Below, in pieces: positions 16,080 through 25,558 of a stretch of DNA of 64,000 bases. Each line of letters opens with the position of its first letter. The stretch's first letter is position 1. The position numbers and the translations under genes are program-made. Source of the DNA: DUTS01 sp050951605 (lineage in GTDB: Bacteria > Bacillota > Peptococcia > DRI-13 > DTU073); assembly GCA_050951605.1 (NCBI GenBank), contig JBMNJJ010000003.1, positions 248,001 through 312,000 of the forward strand. The letters run 5' to 3'. A model generated the notes under the pieces. It was not told where the DNA came from, searched no databases, and saw only the letters and a list, made by a program, of their open reading frames with translations.

Positions 16080-17747
16080 ATGATAATTAATTATCAACAG
16101 ATGGTGTTTTATGTTTTAGGTGGGTTAGCTTTTTTTCTATTTGGTGTTAAATATATGTCTAATGCGCTACAAAATGTGGCCGGGGATAGATTGCGCTCTT
16201 TTTTAGAAAAAGGGACAAAAACTCCTTTACGGGGTGTTTTGTTGGGGACTTTGATCACCGCGATTATACAAAGTAGTTCCGGGACTACGGTATTAACGGT
16301 AGGGCTGGTTAATTCGGGGCTTTTGACTTTACGTCAGGCTATTGGTGTAATTATGGGTGCGAATATCGGGACAACGGTAACGGCGTATTTAATTGGCTTT
16401 AAATTAGAACATTATGCTCTCCCCGTTTTAGCTATAGGTGTTTTTTTGTTATTCTTTTTTAAAAATAAAAAAGCAATTAGTATAGGGCAAGTCCTTTTTG
16501 GGTTGGGCTTGCTTTTTTATGGAATGGAGACAATGGGTAAAGGTTTTTCTCCTTTACGAAACTCGGACTTTTTTATTAATCTGATGACAAATATTGAAGG
16601 TCGCACTTTGTTGGGGGTATTAGTAGGAACAATTTTTACAGCTCTTGTGCAAAGCAGTAGTGCTACTATTGGTGTTTTGCAAGAATTAGCTTATCAAGGT
16701 GCAATTACATATAATCAGGCGGTACCGATTCTTTTCGGAGATAATATTGGAACTACGATTACGGCACTTTTAGCTGCGATTGGGACATCGGTTGCCGCGA
16801 AAAGAACGGCGATGACTCACTGTTTGTTTAATCTGTTAGGAACACTAATCTTTCTTCCTTTATTTATGTTAGGCATCTTTCCGGAAATGGTGCGTTTATT
16901 TACAGATTACATCTGCTTTTTATTACCCGGGTTTGAGGGTACCTGGGAAGTCATTAATATAAAAATGCAACTTGCCCAAACACATGGTGTTTTTAATCTC
17001 AGTAATACCTTAATTCAATTGCCTTTTGTTTCTGTTTTGGCGGCGATAGTTACAAAAATAATTCCGGGGGAAGATGTTGTGGCGAAGTTTGAACCTCAAT
17101 ATCTTGAACCGCGGTTACTTACTAATCCACCTGTTGCTTTAGGACAGGCAGGGCGGGAAGTTGTCCGGATGGGGAATTTGGCAAAAAGGTCATTGGAATA
17201 TGCAATTGCCTATTTTTTTACGGAATTAAAAACAGAAGCTGAAAAAGCAGTACAGTTAGAGAAAGTGATTAATAATTTGCAAAGAAAAATAACAGATTAC
17301 GTGGTAAAAGTTTCAGAGCAAAAGCTTTCGGAGGAAGATAACAATCGTGCTTATACATATGTGCAGGCAATTATTGATGTAGAAAGAGTGGGGGACCATA
17401 CGGAAAATATAGTAGAACTGACGGAAGCCAGAATAAGGAAAAATGTTTATTTTTCTAAGAATGCAATGACTGATATGCGTGAGATGTTTGACAAAACATT
17501 AGAAACGTATGAGCAAGCTGTTAAATGTCTCGAAAAACACGATTCTTGGTTAGCCCAAGAGGTTATAAAAAATGATGACGAGATAGATGAAATGGAAAAG
17601 ACACTTCGCCGTACACATATTGCACGTCTTAATGAAGGAACTTGTAGTGGCGATGCGGGAGCTATTTATTTAGATATCTTAAGTAATCTTGAACGTATTG
17701 GTGACCATGCGGTAAACATTGCTCAATATGTTTTAGGAAAAAGATGA
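16080..17747 (+). CDS. Na+/phosphate symporter with C-terminal PhoU-like domain
   Basis: 555 residues. Eight to nine membrane segments hold two copies of the family repeat: TAIIQSSSGTTVLTVGLVNSG near residue 65 and TALVQSSSATIGVLQELA near residue 190, the QSSS motifs that bind phosphate and sodium. After residue 360 a soluble PhoU-type helical domain carries two ERVGDH / ERIGDH motifs. This is the NptA/YjbB family, which imports or exports inorganic phosphate with Na+. The ATG at 16080 follows AAGGGG; an upstream TTG lacks support. It lies before the Mrp operon, so both modules deal with Na+, but they have separate promoters. Confidence 0.9.
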   Translation: MIINYQQMVFYVLGGLAFFLFGVKYMSNALQNVAGDRLRSFLEKGTKTPLRGVLLGTLITAIIQSSSGTTVLTVGLVNSGLLTLRQAIGVIMGANIGTTVTAYLIGFKLEHYALPVLAIGVFLLFFFKNKKAISIGQVLFGLGLLFYGMETMGKGFSPLRNSDFFINLMTNIEGRTLLGVLVGTIFTALVQSSSATIGVLQELAYQGAITYNQAVPILFGDNIGTTITALLAAIGTSVAAKRTAMTHCLFNLLGTLIFLPLFMLGIFPEMVRLFTDYICFLLPGFEGTWEVINIKMQLAQTHGVFNLSNTLIQLPFVSVLAAIVTKIIPGEDVVAKFEPQYLEPRLLTNPPVALGQAGREVVRMGNLAKRSLEYAIAYFFTELKTEAEKAVQLEKVINNLQRKITDYVVKVSEQKLSEEDNNRAYTYVQAIIDVERVGDHTENIVELTEARIRKNVYFSKNAMTDMREMFDKTLETYEQAVKCLEKHDSWLAQEVIKNDDEIDEMEKTLRRTHIARLNEGTCSGDAGAIYLDILSNLERIGDHAVNIAQYVLGKR

Positions 17748-17771
17748 ATACTGTATTCATGAAAAAAATTG

Positions 17772-17799
17772 TTGAAAAGGTTGTTGGTAAAGATATAAA
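17772..17799 (+). promoter_or_regulatory. Probable sigma-A promoter of the Mrp operon
   Basis: TTGAAA at 17772-17777 and TATAAA at 17794-17799 with a 16-base spacer, 86 bases before the first mrp start codon. It lies in the only gap in front of an otherwise tightly packed operon. Confidence 0.5.
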
Positions 17800-17885
17800 A
17801 TAAATTGTGATAAATTAAATTATTTATATGGAACATTTACACACCTGTTTTAGTTAGAATGGGTGAAAAAAGTGGTGGTATATTT

Positions 17886-18449
17886 ATGGTAACGAAAAAG
17901 AAAAAGATACTTACAAAAAATGCACGATTAAAACAATTTGTTGTGCCTCTTTTAGCTCTTTTTGTCTTTTGGATAATTCTTACGGGGAGGCTTGATTTGG
18001 GGAATTTAACAATTGGGTTGATAGCCGTTTTCATTATTTCTTGGTTATGCAGACCTATTTTATATTTGCCGGGGGCGAATTTCCCGGAAAAAACTTATGC
18101 TGCTTTTGACCTTCCTTATATTAAGCTGTTTTTTTATTTGTTATGGCTATTCTGGGAATTAGTCAAAGCAAATATTGAAGTAGCTTTAATTGTTTTAAAT
18201 CCGCAAATGCCAATTAGTCCGCAAGTCAGAACATTTAAAAAACAGTTGGATAATCCGGTAGCCCAAACACTTCTTGCTAAATCGATTATTTTGACACCGG
18301 GAACAATAACTATGGACGTCGAGGATAATGTTTATACAATTCATGCTTTGACGGAAAGCGCTGCTCTTTCTCTAGCCCCCCAAGAGGGGGAAGGCGAGAT
18401 GCCCGCTCGTGTAGGTCGCCTCTTTAATGAACAAGATGAGGTGAAATAA
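17886..18449 (+). CDS. mrpE: Na+/H+ antiporter subunit MrpE
   Basis: 187 residues with two N-terminal membrane segments (FVVPLLALFVFWIILTGRL and LTIGLIAVFIISWL). These are followed by the family pattern around YIKLFFYLLWLFWELVKANIEVA and a soluble part with KSIILTPGTITMDVED. MrpE is required for full activity of Mrp antiporters. I choose ATG 17886 with GGTGG seven bases upstream; an ATG at 17859 has no ribosome site. It is the first gene of an operon running to 25353 with overlapping stops and starts. Confidence 0.9.
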   Translation: MVTKKKKILTKNARLKQFVVPLLALFVFWIILTGRLDLGNLTIGLIAVFIISWLCRPILYLPGANFPEKTYAAFDLPYIKLFFYLLWLFWELVKANIEVALIVLNPQMPISPQVRTFKKQLDNPVAQTLLAKSIILTPGTITMDVEDNVYTIHALTESAALSLAPQEGEGEMPARVGRLFNEQDEVK

Positions 18450-18450
18450 A

Positions 18451-18729
18451 ATGATTACAGATAAATTGCTTACGGTTTTTTTATTAGCTCTTGTTTTTAT
18501 CGTTTTTTTAATGTTATTTAGGGTCTTAAAGGGTCCTACAGTATTTGATCGTTTGAATGGGCTTGGTGTTATTGGTACAGACACTATTGTCATTTTAATT
18601 CTGATTGGTTTTTTAGAAAAAAGAGTAGATATGTACATCGATATTGCTATTTCTTATGGAGTTTTGGGATTTATTAGTTTAGTTGTTATTGCTAAGTATT
18701 TTGAAGGGAAGGGAGACGTTAACCAGTGA
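18451..18729 (+). CDS. mrpF: Na+/H+ antiporter subunit MrpF
   Basis: 92 residues, three membrane segments. The MrpF pattern is FRVLKGPTVFDRLNGLGVIGT near residue 25, followed by ISYGVLGFISLVVIAKY. It starts one base after the mrpE stop and overlaps mrpG by four bases (GTGA). Small membrane subunit of the Mrp complex. Confidence 0.92.
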   Translation: MITDKLLTVFLLALVFIVFLMLFRVLKGPTVFDRLNGLGVIGTDTIVILILIGFLEKRVDMYIDIAISYGVLGFISLVVIAKYFEGKGDVNQ

Positions 18730-19025
18730 CAGTGTTAGCACTTATTTTATTATTTAGCGGTTTTTTCTTTATTGCGGTAGCTGCTATAGGTGTAATTCGT
18801 TTCCCTGATTTTTATACACGCTTACATGCTGCCGGAAAGGGTGATACATTAGGGATAGCCCTTTTTGTGATGGGTTTGGCAGTTTATAATGGTTTTAATT
18901 TAGTTAGTTTAAAGCTTCTTTTAATTGTGGTATTTATTTTTTTAGCTAACCCTATTGGCGGACATGTTTTGAGTAGGGCTGCTTTCAAGTCCGGGCTTAA
19001 GCCTTGGACGAGGAAGGGGGAATAA
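18726..19025 (+). CDS. mrpG: Na+/H+ antiporter subunit MrpG
   Basis: 99 residues, three membrane segments. Signature: FFFIAVAAIGVIRFPDFYTR and LHAAGKGDTLGIA, followed by NPIGGHVLSRAA. The start is GTG overlapping the mrpF stop. Part of the Mrp membrane complex. Confidence 0.92.
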   Translation: MTVLALILLFSGFFFIAVAAIGVIRFPDFYTRLHAAGKGDTLGIALFVMGLAVYNGFNLVSLKLLLIVVFIFLANPIGGHVLSRAAFKSGLKPWTRKGE

Positions 19026-19028
19026 ATT

Positions 19029-19274
19029 ATGCAGAGCGCTTTTTTATTAGGATTTCTAGTGCTTTTGATGGTGATAACAGGACTTTCGGCACTTTTTGCA
19101 CGCGACCTTTTAGCTTCTATTATCATGTTCAGTGCCTTTAGTTATTTTGCAGTACTTACTTACTTAACTATGGGAGCCCCCGATGTTGCTTTTACGGAAG
19201 CTGTGGTAGGCGTTGTGTCTACGACTTTCTTTATTGTAGCTCTCAAACGAATGAAGAGGGGGAGTTCTAAATGA
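19029..19274 (+). CDS. MbhD/MrpA-C-like small subunit (DUF4040)
   Basis: 81 residues, all membrane segments, with GLSALFARDLLASIIMFSAF and the conserved TMGAPDVAFTEAVVGV. In classical Mrp systems this region is fused to the end of MrpA. In archaeal membrane-bound hydrogenases it is the separate MbhD subunit. Here it is a free gene three bases after mrpG and overlapping the next gene by four bases. The conserved acidic residue in DVAFTEA is thought to contribute to ion transfer. Confidence 0.85.
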   Translation: MQSAFLLGFLVLLMVITGLSALFARDLLASIIMFSAFSYFAVLTYLTMGAPDVAFTEAVVGVVSTTFFIVALKRMKRGSSK

Positions 19275-19600
19275 AGTTGGTGCGAGCTAGTGCTTTATTA
19301 GTAGTTTTAATAATGACTATGTTTATGTTTATTAGTGCAGGGGCTTTGCCCCAAATCTATAACCCACAATCTCCGGCAGCGACTCACGTTTCAGATCGCT
19401 ATATTGAAAAAGCTGTTGAGGAGACAGGATCACCGAACCTTGTTACGGCGGTGTTAGCTGATTATCGGGGTTATGATACTTTAGGTGAAACAACAGTGAT
19501 TTTTACGGCCGGTTTAGCTACGGTCTTGTTGTTACGGGCTTCGAAAAATTCAGCCCCTAAGGGTGAAAGGGATAGTACTAGCGAGGGGGGACAGGAATGA
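19271..19600 (+). CDS. MbhE-like/MrpB-N-terminal subunit
   Basis: 109 residues. An N-terminal membrane segment (ALLVVLIMTMFMFISAGAL), an extracytoplasmic loop, then NLVTAVLADYRGYDTLGETTV leading into a second membrane segment (FTAGLATVLLLRA). The YRGYDTLGE motif is characteristic of the MbhE/MrpA C-terminal region. Overlaps its neighbours by four bases on both sides, so translation is coupled. The hydrophilic tail (KNSAPKGERDST) is not conserved in kind. Confidence 0.8.
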   Translation: MKLVRASALLVVLIMTMFMFISAGALPQIYNPQSPAATHVSDRYIEKAVEETGSPNLVTAVLADYRGYDTLGETTVIFTAGLATVLLLRASKNSAPKGERDSTSEGGQE

Positions 19601-20028
19601 ATGAACGTTTTGGTACGATAGTCTTAAATACTGCTTCCCGTTTTGTAGTTCCTTTTATTACGCTTTATGGCGTGTATGTACTTATTAATGGGGAGAGTAG
19701 TCCGGGTGGCGGTTTCCAAGCCGGTGCGCTTTTAGCGATAGCAGTTGTTTTAAGTCGTTTAGTGCATGGGGAAGAGGCTACTTTTAATATTTCAGGGAAT
19801 ATGGCGCTTATTCTAGCCGGGATAGGTACATTTTGCTATGGTCTTGTTGGCCTACTAACTCTTTTTTGGGGTGGAAATTTTTTAGAGTATGGGATTTCTC
19901 CCTTTTTGATGTCAGCAGCGGAAAAACATTCTTTAGGAATACTTGGTATTGAAATTGGAGTTACACTTTGTGTAATGGCGACGATTATTGCGATTTTTGA
20001 TGCTTTGACGAGAAAGGAAGAAAGATGA
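19597..20028 (+). CDS. mrpB: Na+/H+ antiporter subunit MrpB
   Basis: 143 residues with four membrane segments. The MrpB hallmark is YVLINGESSPGGGFQAGALLA near residue 30, followed by an ILGIEIGVTLCVMATI segment. It overlaps the genes before and after by four bases. Membrane subunit of the Mrp complex. Confidence 0.92.
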   Translation: MNERFGTIVLNTASRFVVPFITLYGVYVLINGESSPGGGFQAGALLAIAVVLSRLVHGEEATFNISGNMALILAGIGTFCYGLVGLLTLFWGGNFLEYGISPFLMSAAEKHSLGILGIEIGVTLCVMATIIAIFDALTRKEER

Positions 20029-20393
20029 TGAAAGAATTTTTTACCGAACATTTTATTTATTGGTTAATTTTTATCCTGTTTATTTTGGGACCTTATGGCA
20101 TAATTTTTAAAAAGAATATGGTGAAAAAGTTAATGTCGATGAACATTATGCAAGTAGCTGTAATTTTGTTTTTCTTAGCTTTAGGCCAAAAAGCCGGGGG
20201 AACAATTCCTATAGAGGTACCGGGTCTTTTTGGAGCAGAAAATTATATTAACCCTTTACCACATGCGTTGATGCTAACGGCGATTGTGGTAAGTTTGGCT
20301 ACTTTAGGTGTGTCTTTGGCTTTGCTTTTAACAGTGCAAAAACGTTATGGAACATTAGAAGAAGATGAATTGCTACGGAGGATGAATCAATGA
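20025..20393 (+). CDS. mrpC: Na+/H+ antiporter subunit MrpC (NuoK-like)
   Basis: 122 residues, three membrane segments, NuoK-like fold. Visible features: GPYGIIFKKNMVKKLMSMNI and the C-terminal NPLPHALMLTAIVVSLATLG, typical of MrpC. It overlaps mrpB and mrpD by four bases each. Confidence 0.92.
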   Translation: MMKEFFTEHFIYWLIFILFILGPYGIIFKKNMVKKLMSMNIMQVAVILFFLALGQKAGGTIPIEVPGLFGAENYINPLPHALMLTAIVVSLATLGVSLALLLTVQKRYGTLEEDELLRRMNQ

Positions 20394-21878
20394 AGGAACA
20401 ACTTCCTGCTTTAATTGTAATTGTACCACTATTAACAGCTTTGCTTTCCCCTCTAGTAGCTTATTTTTCGACAAAGGTGCTGCGGGGGCTAGGCATTACA
20501 GCTGTTGCGGTGTCACTTTTTAGTGCTGTCGGTGCTTTAGGGCACGCACTTACCGAGGGAGCTTGGCATTATCATTTTGGTAATTGGGTTCCGCCTTGGG
20601 GTATTGAATATGTGATCGATCCCTTAAGTGGGCTGATGGCGGTCTTAGTTTCTTTTCTTAGTCTTGTTGTTTTAGTTTATACAGGTCCTTTCTTGCGTGA
20701 GGATGGTTGGCTGAAAAAAGGGATTTATTATGCCCTGTATCTGCTTGCTGACTTCAGGTCTTTTAGGAATGGTGGTTACGGGTGATGTTTTTAATCTCTA
20801 TGTATTCTTAGAAATATCATCATTAAGCGCTTATGGGTTAATTGCTTCGGGAGGATATAAAGCGACAGTAGCGGCTTTTCGTTATGTTCTCGTAGGTACT
20901 GTCGGGGCTTCTTTTTATCTTTTGGGGGTTGGTTATCTCTATGCGGTAACAGGTTCTTTGAATATGGCGGATCTTTCCGTACAGTTGCAACCCTTGATGG
21001 CTTCACAGGCTGTTTTAGTAGCGATGGTTTTAATTTTAGTGGGTATGGGTATTAAAATGGCTCTCTTTCCTCTACATGGTTGGTTGCCCGATGCCTATAC
21101 GGATGCGTCACCTGCGGCAATTCCTTTTATTGCGGGAGTAATGACGAAAGTAATGGCTTATGTGCTTTTGAGATATTTCTTTTTTATTTTTGGAATTATT
21201 AATGGTTTTGTCCCCGTAGTCTTGGAAGTAGTAGGCTGGTTAGCTGCTTTAGGGATTATTTTGGCTTCGGTGATGGCCATTGCTCAGTCAGATTTTCGAC
21301 GGATGTTGGCTTATTCAAGTGTGGCTCAGGTAGGTTATATTGCTTTAGGGTTGTCTTTAGGTAATATGTTTGGTTTTATCGGTGCCGTTTTCCATATTAT
21401 TAACCATGCCATTATGAAATGTTGTCTTTTTTTAGTGGCCGGTGGGGTCAAATGGAAAACAGGGGAACATTTAATTGAAAAGTATGCAGAGATGAGTCGA
21501 CGGATGCCATTAACAATGGGGGCTTTTTTGCTAGGTGCTTTTTCTATGGTGGGGATTCCGCCTACGGCAGGCTTTTTTAGTAAATGGTATTTAATTTTAG
21601 GTGCTTTGGAGAAAGATTTGTGGATTTATGTGGTTGTGATTATCTTGAGTAGTTTATTAAATGCGATTTATTTCTTCAGGGTAATTGAACAAGCTTATTT
21701 GAAAAAAGCGCCTGTTACAGAAAGAGAAAGAGGCGTAGAAAATAAAAAAGCTGAACTTCCTGCAACAATGTTGGTGCCGATTGTCGTTCTCGGAGCATGT
21801 ATTCTGGTGGTTGGAATATTAAACGAACCGCTTGTTTCTAATATTTTGCTAAGTGCGTTCCCGGGAGGTGGATTATAA
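20390..21878 (+). pseudogene. mrpD: MrpD antiporter subunit, interrupted by a one-base frameshift
   Basis: NuoN/NuoM-like proton-pumping subunit in two frames. Frame one covers 20390 to about 20750 and ends at 20785; frame two continues from about 20745 to 21878. Joined, the protein is about 495 residues, the normal MrpD size. Continuity is plain: YYALYLL in frame one joins TSGLLGMVVTGDVFNLYVFLE in frame two. Later motifs include KMALFPLHGWLPDAYTDASP with the key Lys and His. The total length is 3n+1, so one base is extra near CTTGCTGAC at 20747-20755. There is no homopolymer there and no recoding signal I recognise. Either a real lesion or a sequence error. Confidence 0.85.
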
Positions 21879-23397
21879 ATGTCGTTGGAGTTATTGCTTG
21901 CTTATCGTCCTCTCTGGGCAGTTTTGATTTCTTTAGTGGCGGCAGCATTAATTATGTTGAGTGCTCAACGTCCTAATTTGCGGGAGACATGGACAATTCT
22001 TGCTGCTGTTGGGAAGATGCTCATTGTCTTTTCAATGTTGCCTGTTGTTTTGGCGGGGGGAGTTATAGAAATAGAACCATTTTATATTGCTAAAGGTATT
22101 TCCCTGCATTTGCGGGCAGATGCTGCCGGGATGGTTTTTGCAGTGTTAGCTTCTTTTCTTTGGGTAGTAACTTCTTTTTATTCCATTGGTTATATGCGGA
22201 AATTAAAAGAAGAACATCAGACCGGCTATTTTGCTTGTTTTGCGGTATGTCTATCCGCCACGATGGGCATAGCTTTTGCCGCTAATTTGTTAACATTTTT
22301 CGTCTTTTATGAGATTTTGACGATTGCTACTTATCCTTTAGTTGTTCATCATCGTGATGAAGAATCAATTAAGGCGGGTCGTAAATATTTAGCTTATACA
22401 CTTATTGCCGGGCAACTTTTCTTAGTGGGGATTCTTTGGGTTCAGTTTATGGTAGGTCATGGAGACTTTCAGCCAGGTGGATTTTTATCCGGGAAGGCAT
22501 CAGTAGGTGCTTTACAAACAACTCTTTCTGTTGATGATTTTAGGTACAGCAGTAAAAGCGGGGGTTATGCCTTTACATGGCTGGCTTCCTTCCGCCATGG
22601 TAGCTCCTACTCCGGTAAGTGCTTTGCTTCATGCGGTAGCTGTAGTTAAAGCCGGGGCTTTTGGGATAATTCGTATTGTAGGTTATGTTTTCGGTCCTCA
22701 ACTTTTGGCAGAATTAGGTGTCGCTCAAATTCTGGCTTGGTTTGCAGCATTTACGATTATCATTTCTTCGTTGATCGCTATGGCTCAGGATAATTTGAAA
22801 AGAAGATTGGCTTTTTCTACGATTGGTCAATTATCATATGTAGTTTTAGGTGCAGCTCTTTTAACACCGTTAGGAATAATGGGGGGTATGTATCATATTG
22901 CTGCTCATGCCATGATGAAGATAACACTGTTCTTTTGTGCCGGGGCTATTTTTGCGACAACACAGTTGACTAAAGTTAGTGAATTGAATGGCATTGGAAG
23001 ACAGATGCCTTATACAATGGGGGCTTTTACGGTTGGAGCGGTAGGAATTACGGGAATGCCTTTTATCGTAGGGTTTATTAGTAAATGGAATTTGGCGTTG
23101 GGTTCTTTACAAGGTGGGCAAGGTATTTATGTAGGTGTTTTGCTACTTAGTAGTTTATTAAGTGCGGCTTATTTTTTACCAATTGTTTATGCGGCATTCT
23201 TCAAAAAGCCTGAAGTACAGGTGGCTGAACATCATTGTGGTGAGGCCAACAAGATGATGTTGATACCTCTCCTGATTACGGCTGCTGTTTCTATAGTTTT
23301 GGGTGTATTCCCCAATGCGGGAGGTAGTTTGTACGATTTAGCAACAATGTCAGCCCAAAGCATTGTTAGTGGTCAGTTTATGGTGGGAGGGTGGTAA
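21879..23397 (+). pseudogene. Second ND-type antiporter-like subunit, interrupted by a one-base frameshift
   Basis: Complex I antiporter-like (proton-conducting) membrane protein in two frames. Frame one runs 21879 to about 22525 with FFVFYEILTIATYPLV. Frame two runs from about 22515 to 23397 with GTAVKAGVMPLHGWLPSAMV, then APTPVSALLHAVAVVKAG. Joined length is about 505 residues. The length is again 3n+1, placing one extra base in 22510-22530, around the CTCTTTCTG run. It starts directly after the mrpD stop. In relatives such genes follow mrpD as a second pumping subunit. Disruption would be expected to harm the antiporter, so an error in the sequence is a serious alternative. Confidence 0.83.
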
Positions 23398-23399
23398 GA

Positions 23400-23642
23400 A
23401 TGTCCACGAAACGTGTTTTAATTAATTGTGGGATAGTATTATTGTTGATGATAGCTCTGGAAACGATTTTTGCGCATCCTCATGTTTTTTATTGGTGGCA
23501 TGGGTTGCTTGGTTTTGATTTTATTTTCGGGCTTCTAGGTGCTCTGCTTTTAATAGGGTTGGCGAAGGGTTTGGTAAATAAGTTGGTAGAGCGTAAAGAA
23601 GACTATTATGACCATGGCGGAGGTGAGGACAGTCATGCTTGA
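23400..23642 (+). CDS. Small membrane protein of the Mrp operon
   Basis: 80 residues with two membrane segments (VLINCGIVLLLMIALETIFA and FDFIFGLLGALLLIGLAKGL), joined by HPHVFYWWHGLLG, and a charged histidine-rich tail (YYDHGGGEDSHA). I do not recognise a named family. Similar small proteins occur between antiporter-like genes in clostridial operons of this kind. The ATG at 23400 follows GGGAGGG; a GTG at 23391 is too close to it. It overlaps the next gene by eight bases. A structural role in the complex is inferred only from position. Confidence 0.65.
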   Translation: MSTKRVLINCGIVLLLMIALETIFAHPHVFYWWHGLLGFDFIFGLLGALLLIGLAKGLVNKLVERKEDYYDHGGGEDSHA

Positions 23643-25353
23643 ATTTCATCCGGGTTTTATTCTTCTGCTAGGAGGGTTAATAGCTGCACTTGTACCGAAA
23701 CGTCTCCGTCAAGTAGTGATGGTGGGTACACCATTCTTAGCAATTATCGCTACTCTTAGTTTACAGGTTGGTACACAGTGGAAGTATCTTTTTATTAATA
23801 ATATGGAGTTAATTGTTTTAAAGGCGGATCGCCTATCTTTACTTTTTGCTTTTGTGTTTAGCATTCTGGCTTTATTGGGAAGTATCTATGCATTGCATAT
23901 TGACCGTCCTGGTGAAACGATGGCTGCTTTGTTTTATGCCGGAAGTTCTTTAAACGTAATTTTCGCCGGTGATTGGCTAACCTTAATTTTATTTTGGGAA
24001 ATCATGGCAATATCTTCTGTTTTCCTAATTTGGAATAGAAGAAGACCACAGTCTCTAGCCGCCGGTTTTAGATATATTTTGATTCATCTTTTAGGGGGCA
24101 GTTTACTTTTAGCAGGAATTTTCTTGCAAGTTTCCGGAGGGCAATTAGCGATAACTTCACTTACGGGAATGCAAGGATGGGCTTATTGGTTAATTTTGTT
24201 AGGCATCTCTATCAATGCAGCGATTCCTCCGCTTCATGTTTGGTTGACTGATGCTTATCCTGAAGCGACACTGACCGGAAGTGTATTTTTGTGTGCCTTA
24301 ACTACGAAAACAGCTGTCTATTGTTTGATTCGTATTTTTCCGGGGACTCGTCTTTTGTTGTGGTTGGGAGTAATTATGGCTATTTATGGGGTAATTTATG
24401 CCATCTTAGAAAATGATATCAGGCGTCTCTTGTCTTATCATATAGTTAGTCAGATTGGTTTTATGGTTGCTGGGGTAGGAATTGGTACAGAATTAGCTTT
24501 GAACGGGGCAGCAGCTCATGCCTATAGCCATATTCTTTATAAAGCTTTATTGTTTATGGGAGCAGGTGCAGTTATTTATGCTACGGGTTACGAAAAGCTG
24601 ACAGAGCTGGGAGGGCTTTATCGTAAGATGCCTTTAACCGCGATTTTCTTTAGCATAGGAGCGTTTTCCATCTCCGGGCTGCCTTTGTTTAATGGTTTTA
24701 TTAGTAAATCTATAATTACAAGTGCAGCGGCGATAAACCAGATGCCGGCGGCAGAACTTCTACTTACTTTAGCGAGTGTCGGGACATTTCTTTCTATAGC
24801 TTTGAAATTAAATTATTTTATGTTTTTTGGACCGGAACGAGAGATTAAAGTTAAAAAAATACCTTTCAATATGTCTGTCGCCATGGCGGGGCTGTCTTTC
24901 CTCTGTGTGTTGTATGGGGTTTGTCCGCAACTTCTCTATAACAGATTGCCTTTTGCCATTGATTATGTGCCTTATACCTTTGACCATGTGATTTCGACGC
25001 TCCAGCTAGTGTTAGCTGTATTTATGGTTTTTTGGGTTTTACGCTCTCGCTTACTACCTCACAATGCGATTTCTTTAGACTTTGATTGGTTTTATCGGGA
25101 ACCCTTTGCCGCCTTTATGGTGTGGCTGGTTCGTGTGATTTGTAAGATAAAAGATGGTTTTGGTGTACAGGGTAATATTGCTTTAGCGAAAGTGATTCCC
25201 TTTTTTAAAAATCCTGTGAAATGGTTACCGCAGACGATTGAAGGACCAGTTTCTGCTATTTATGATGAGGATAAATATCGTTTACCCGTGGGGGTAGCGG
25301 TGTTAATGGGGGCGATTGTTTTTGTACTGATGCTTTCTTATGCTTGGTTTTGA
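23635..25353 (+). CDS. Third antiporter-like subunit (NuoL/MrpA-N-like)
   Basis: 572 residues, about 14-16 membrane segments. The family core is present: LILFWEIMAISSVFLIW (Glu in the fifth helix), ISINAAIPPLHVWLTDAYPEA (His and acidic residues of the proton path), and LSYHIVSQIGFMVAGVGIG with AHAYSHILYKALLFM. After residue 430 it has a long C-terminal extension with two more helices, resembling NuoL/MrpA-N or HyfB-type proteins. The ATG at 23635 follows GGAGGTGAGG. It is the last gene of the operon, before a terminator. Because no full-length MrpA is present, it may fill that role; this is inference. Confidence 0.86.
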   Translation: MLEFHPGFILLLGGLIAALVPKRLRQVVMVGTPFLAIIATLSLQVGTQWKYLFINNMELIVLKADRLSLLFAFVFSILALLGSIYALHIDRPGETMAALFYAGSSLNVIFAGDWLTLILFWEIMAISSVFLIWNRRRPQSLAAGFRYILIHLLGGSLLLAGIFLQVSGGQLAITSLTGMQGWAYWLILLGISINAAIPPLHVWLTDAYPEATLTGSVFLCALTTKTAVYCLIRIFPGTRLLLWLGVIMAIYGVIYAILENDIRRLLSYHIVSQIGFMVAGVGIGTELALNGAAAHAYSHILYKALLFMGAGAVIYATGYEKLTELGGLYRKMPLTAIFFSIGAFSISGLPLFNGFISKSIITSAAAINQMPAAELLLTLASVGTFLSIALKLNYFMFFGPEREIKVKKIPFNMSVAMAGLSFLCVLYGVCPQLLYNRLPFAIDYVPYTFDHVISTLQLVLAVFMVFWVLRSRLLPHNAISLDFDWFYREPFAAFMVWLVRVICKIKDGFGVQGNIALAKVIPFFKNPVKWLPQTIEGPVSAIYDEDKYRLPVGVAVLMGAIVFVLMLSYAWF

Positions 25354-25397
25354 GACCGGGCTAAGCTTCTCTAAAAAAGAAAAAAGGATTAATAGAT

Positions 25398-25440
25398 AGG
25401 CAATAAAATGGGAAGGAGAATATTTTATTGCCTGTTTTTT
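25398..25440 (+). terminator. Terminator of the Mrp operon
   Basis: AGGCAATAAAAT (25398-25409) and ATTTTATTGCCT (25422-25433) form a twelve-pair stem, followed by G and seven T. Confidence 0.9.
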
Positions 25441-25558
25441 TATTTTTTATAAAGGGTGGGTGATGATACTACTTACCCCCTAAAAAAATAAGATTCTTTT
25501 CGTAAAGTATTAATAAGAGCGAGGTCGAAAAAATAGTAACAATCTTATCGACCAAAAT

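Noticed and set aside
17744..17760. Palindrome ATGAATAC/GTATTCAT at the end of the phosphate symporter gene as a terminator
   Set aside because: It is short, AT-only in pairing strength and followed by A rather than T residues.
20740..20760. Programmed +1 frameshifting in mrpD
   Set aside because: There is no stop codon or shifty codon in the prfB manner at the junction and no ribosome site in front of it. A plain one-base insertion is simpler.
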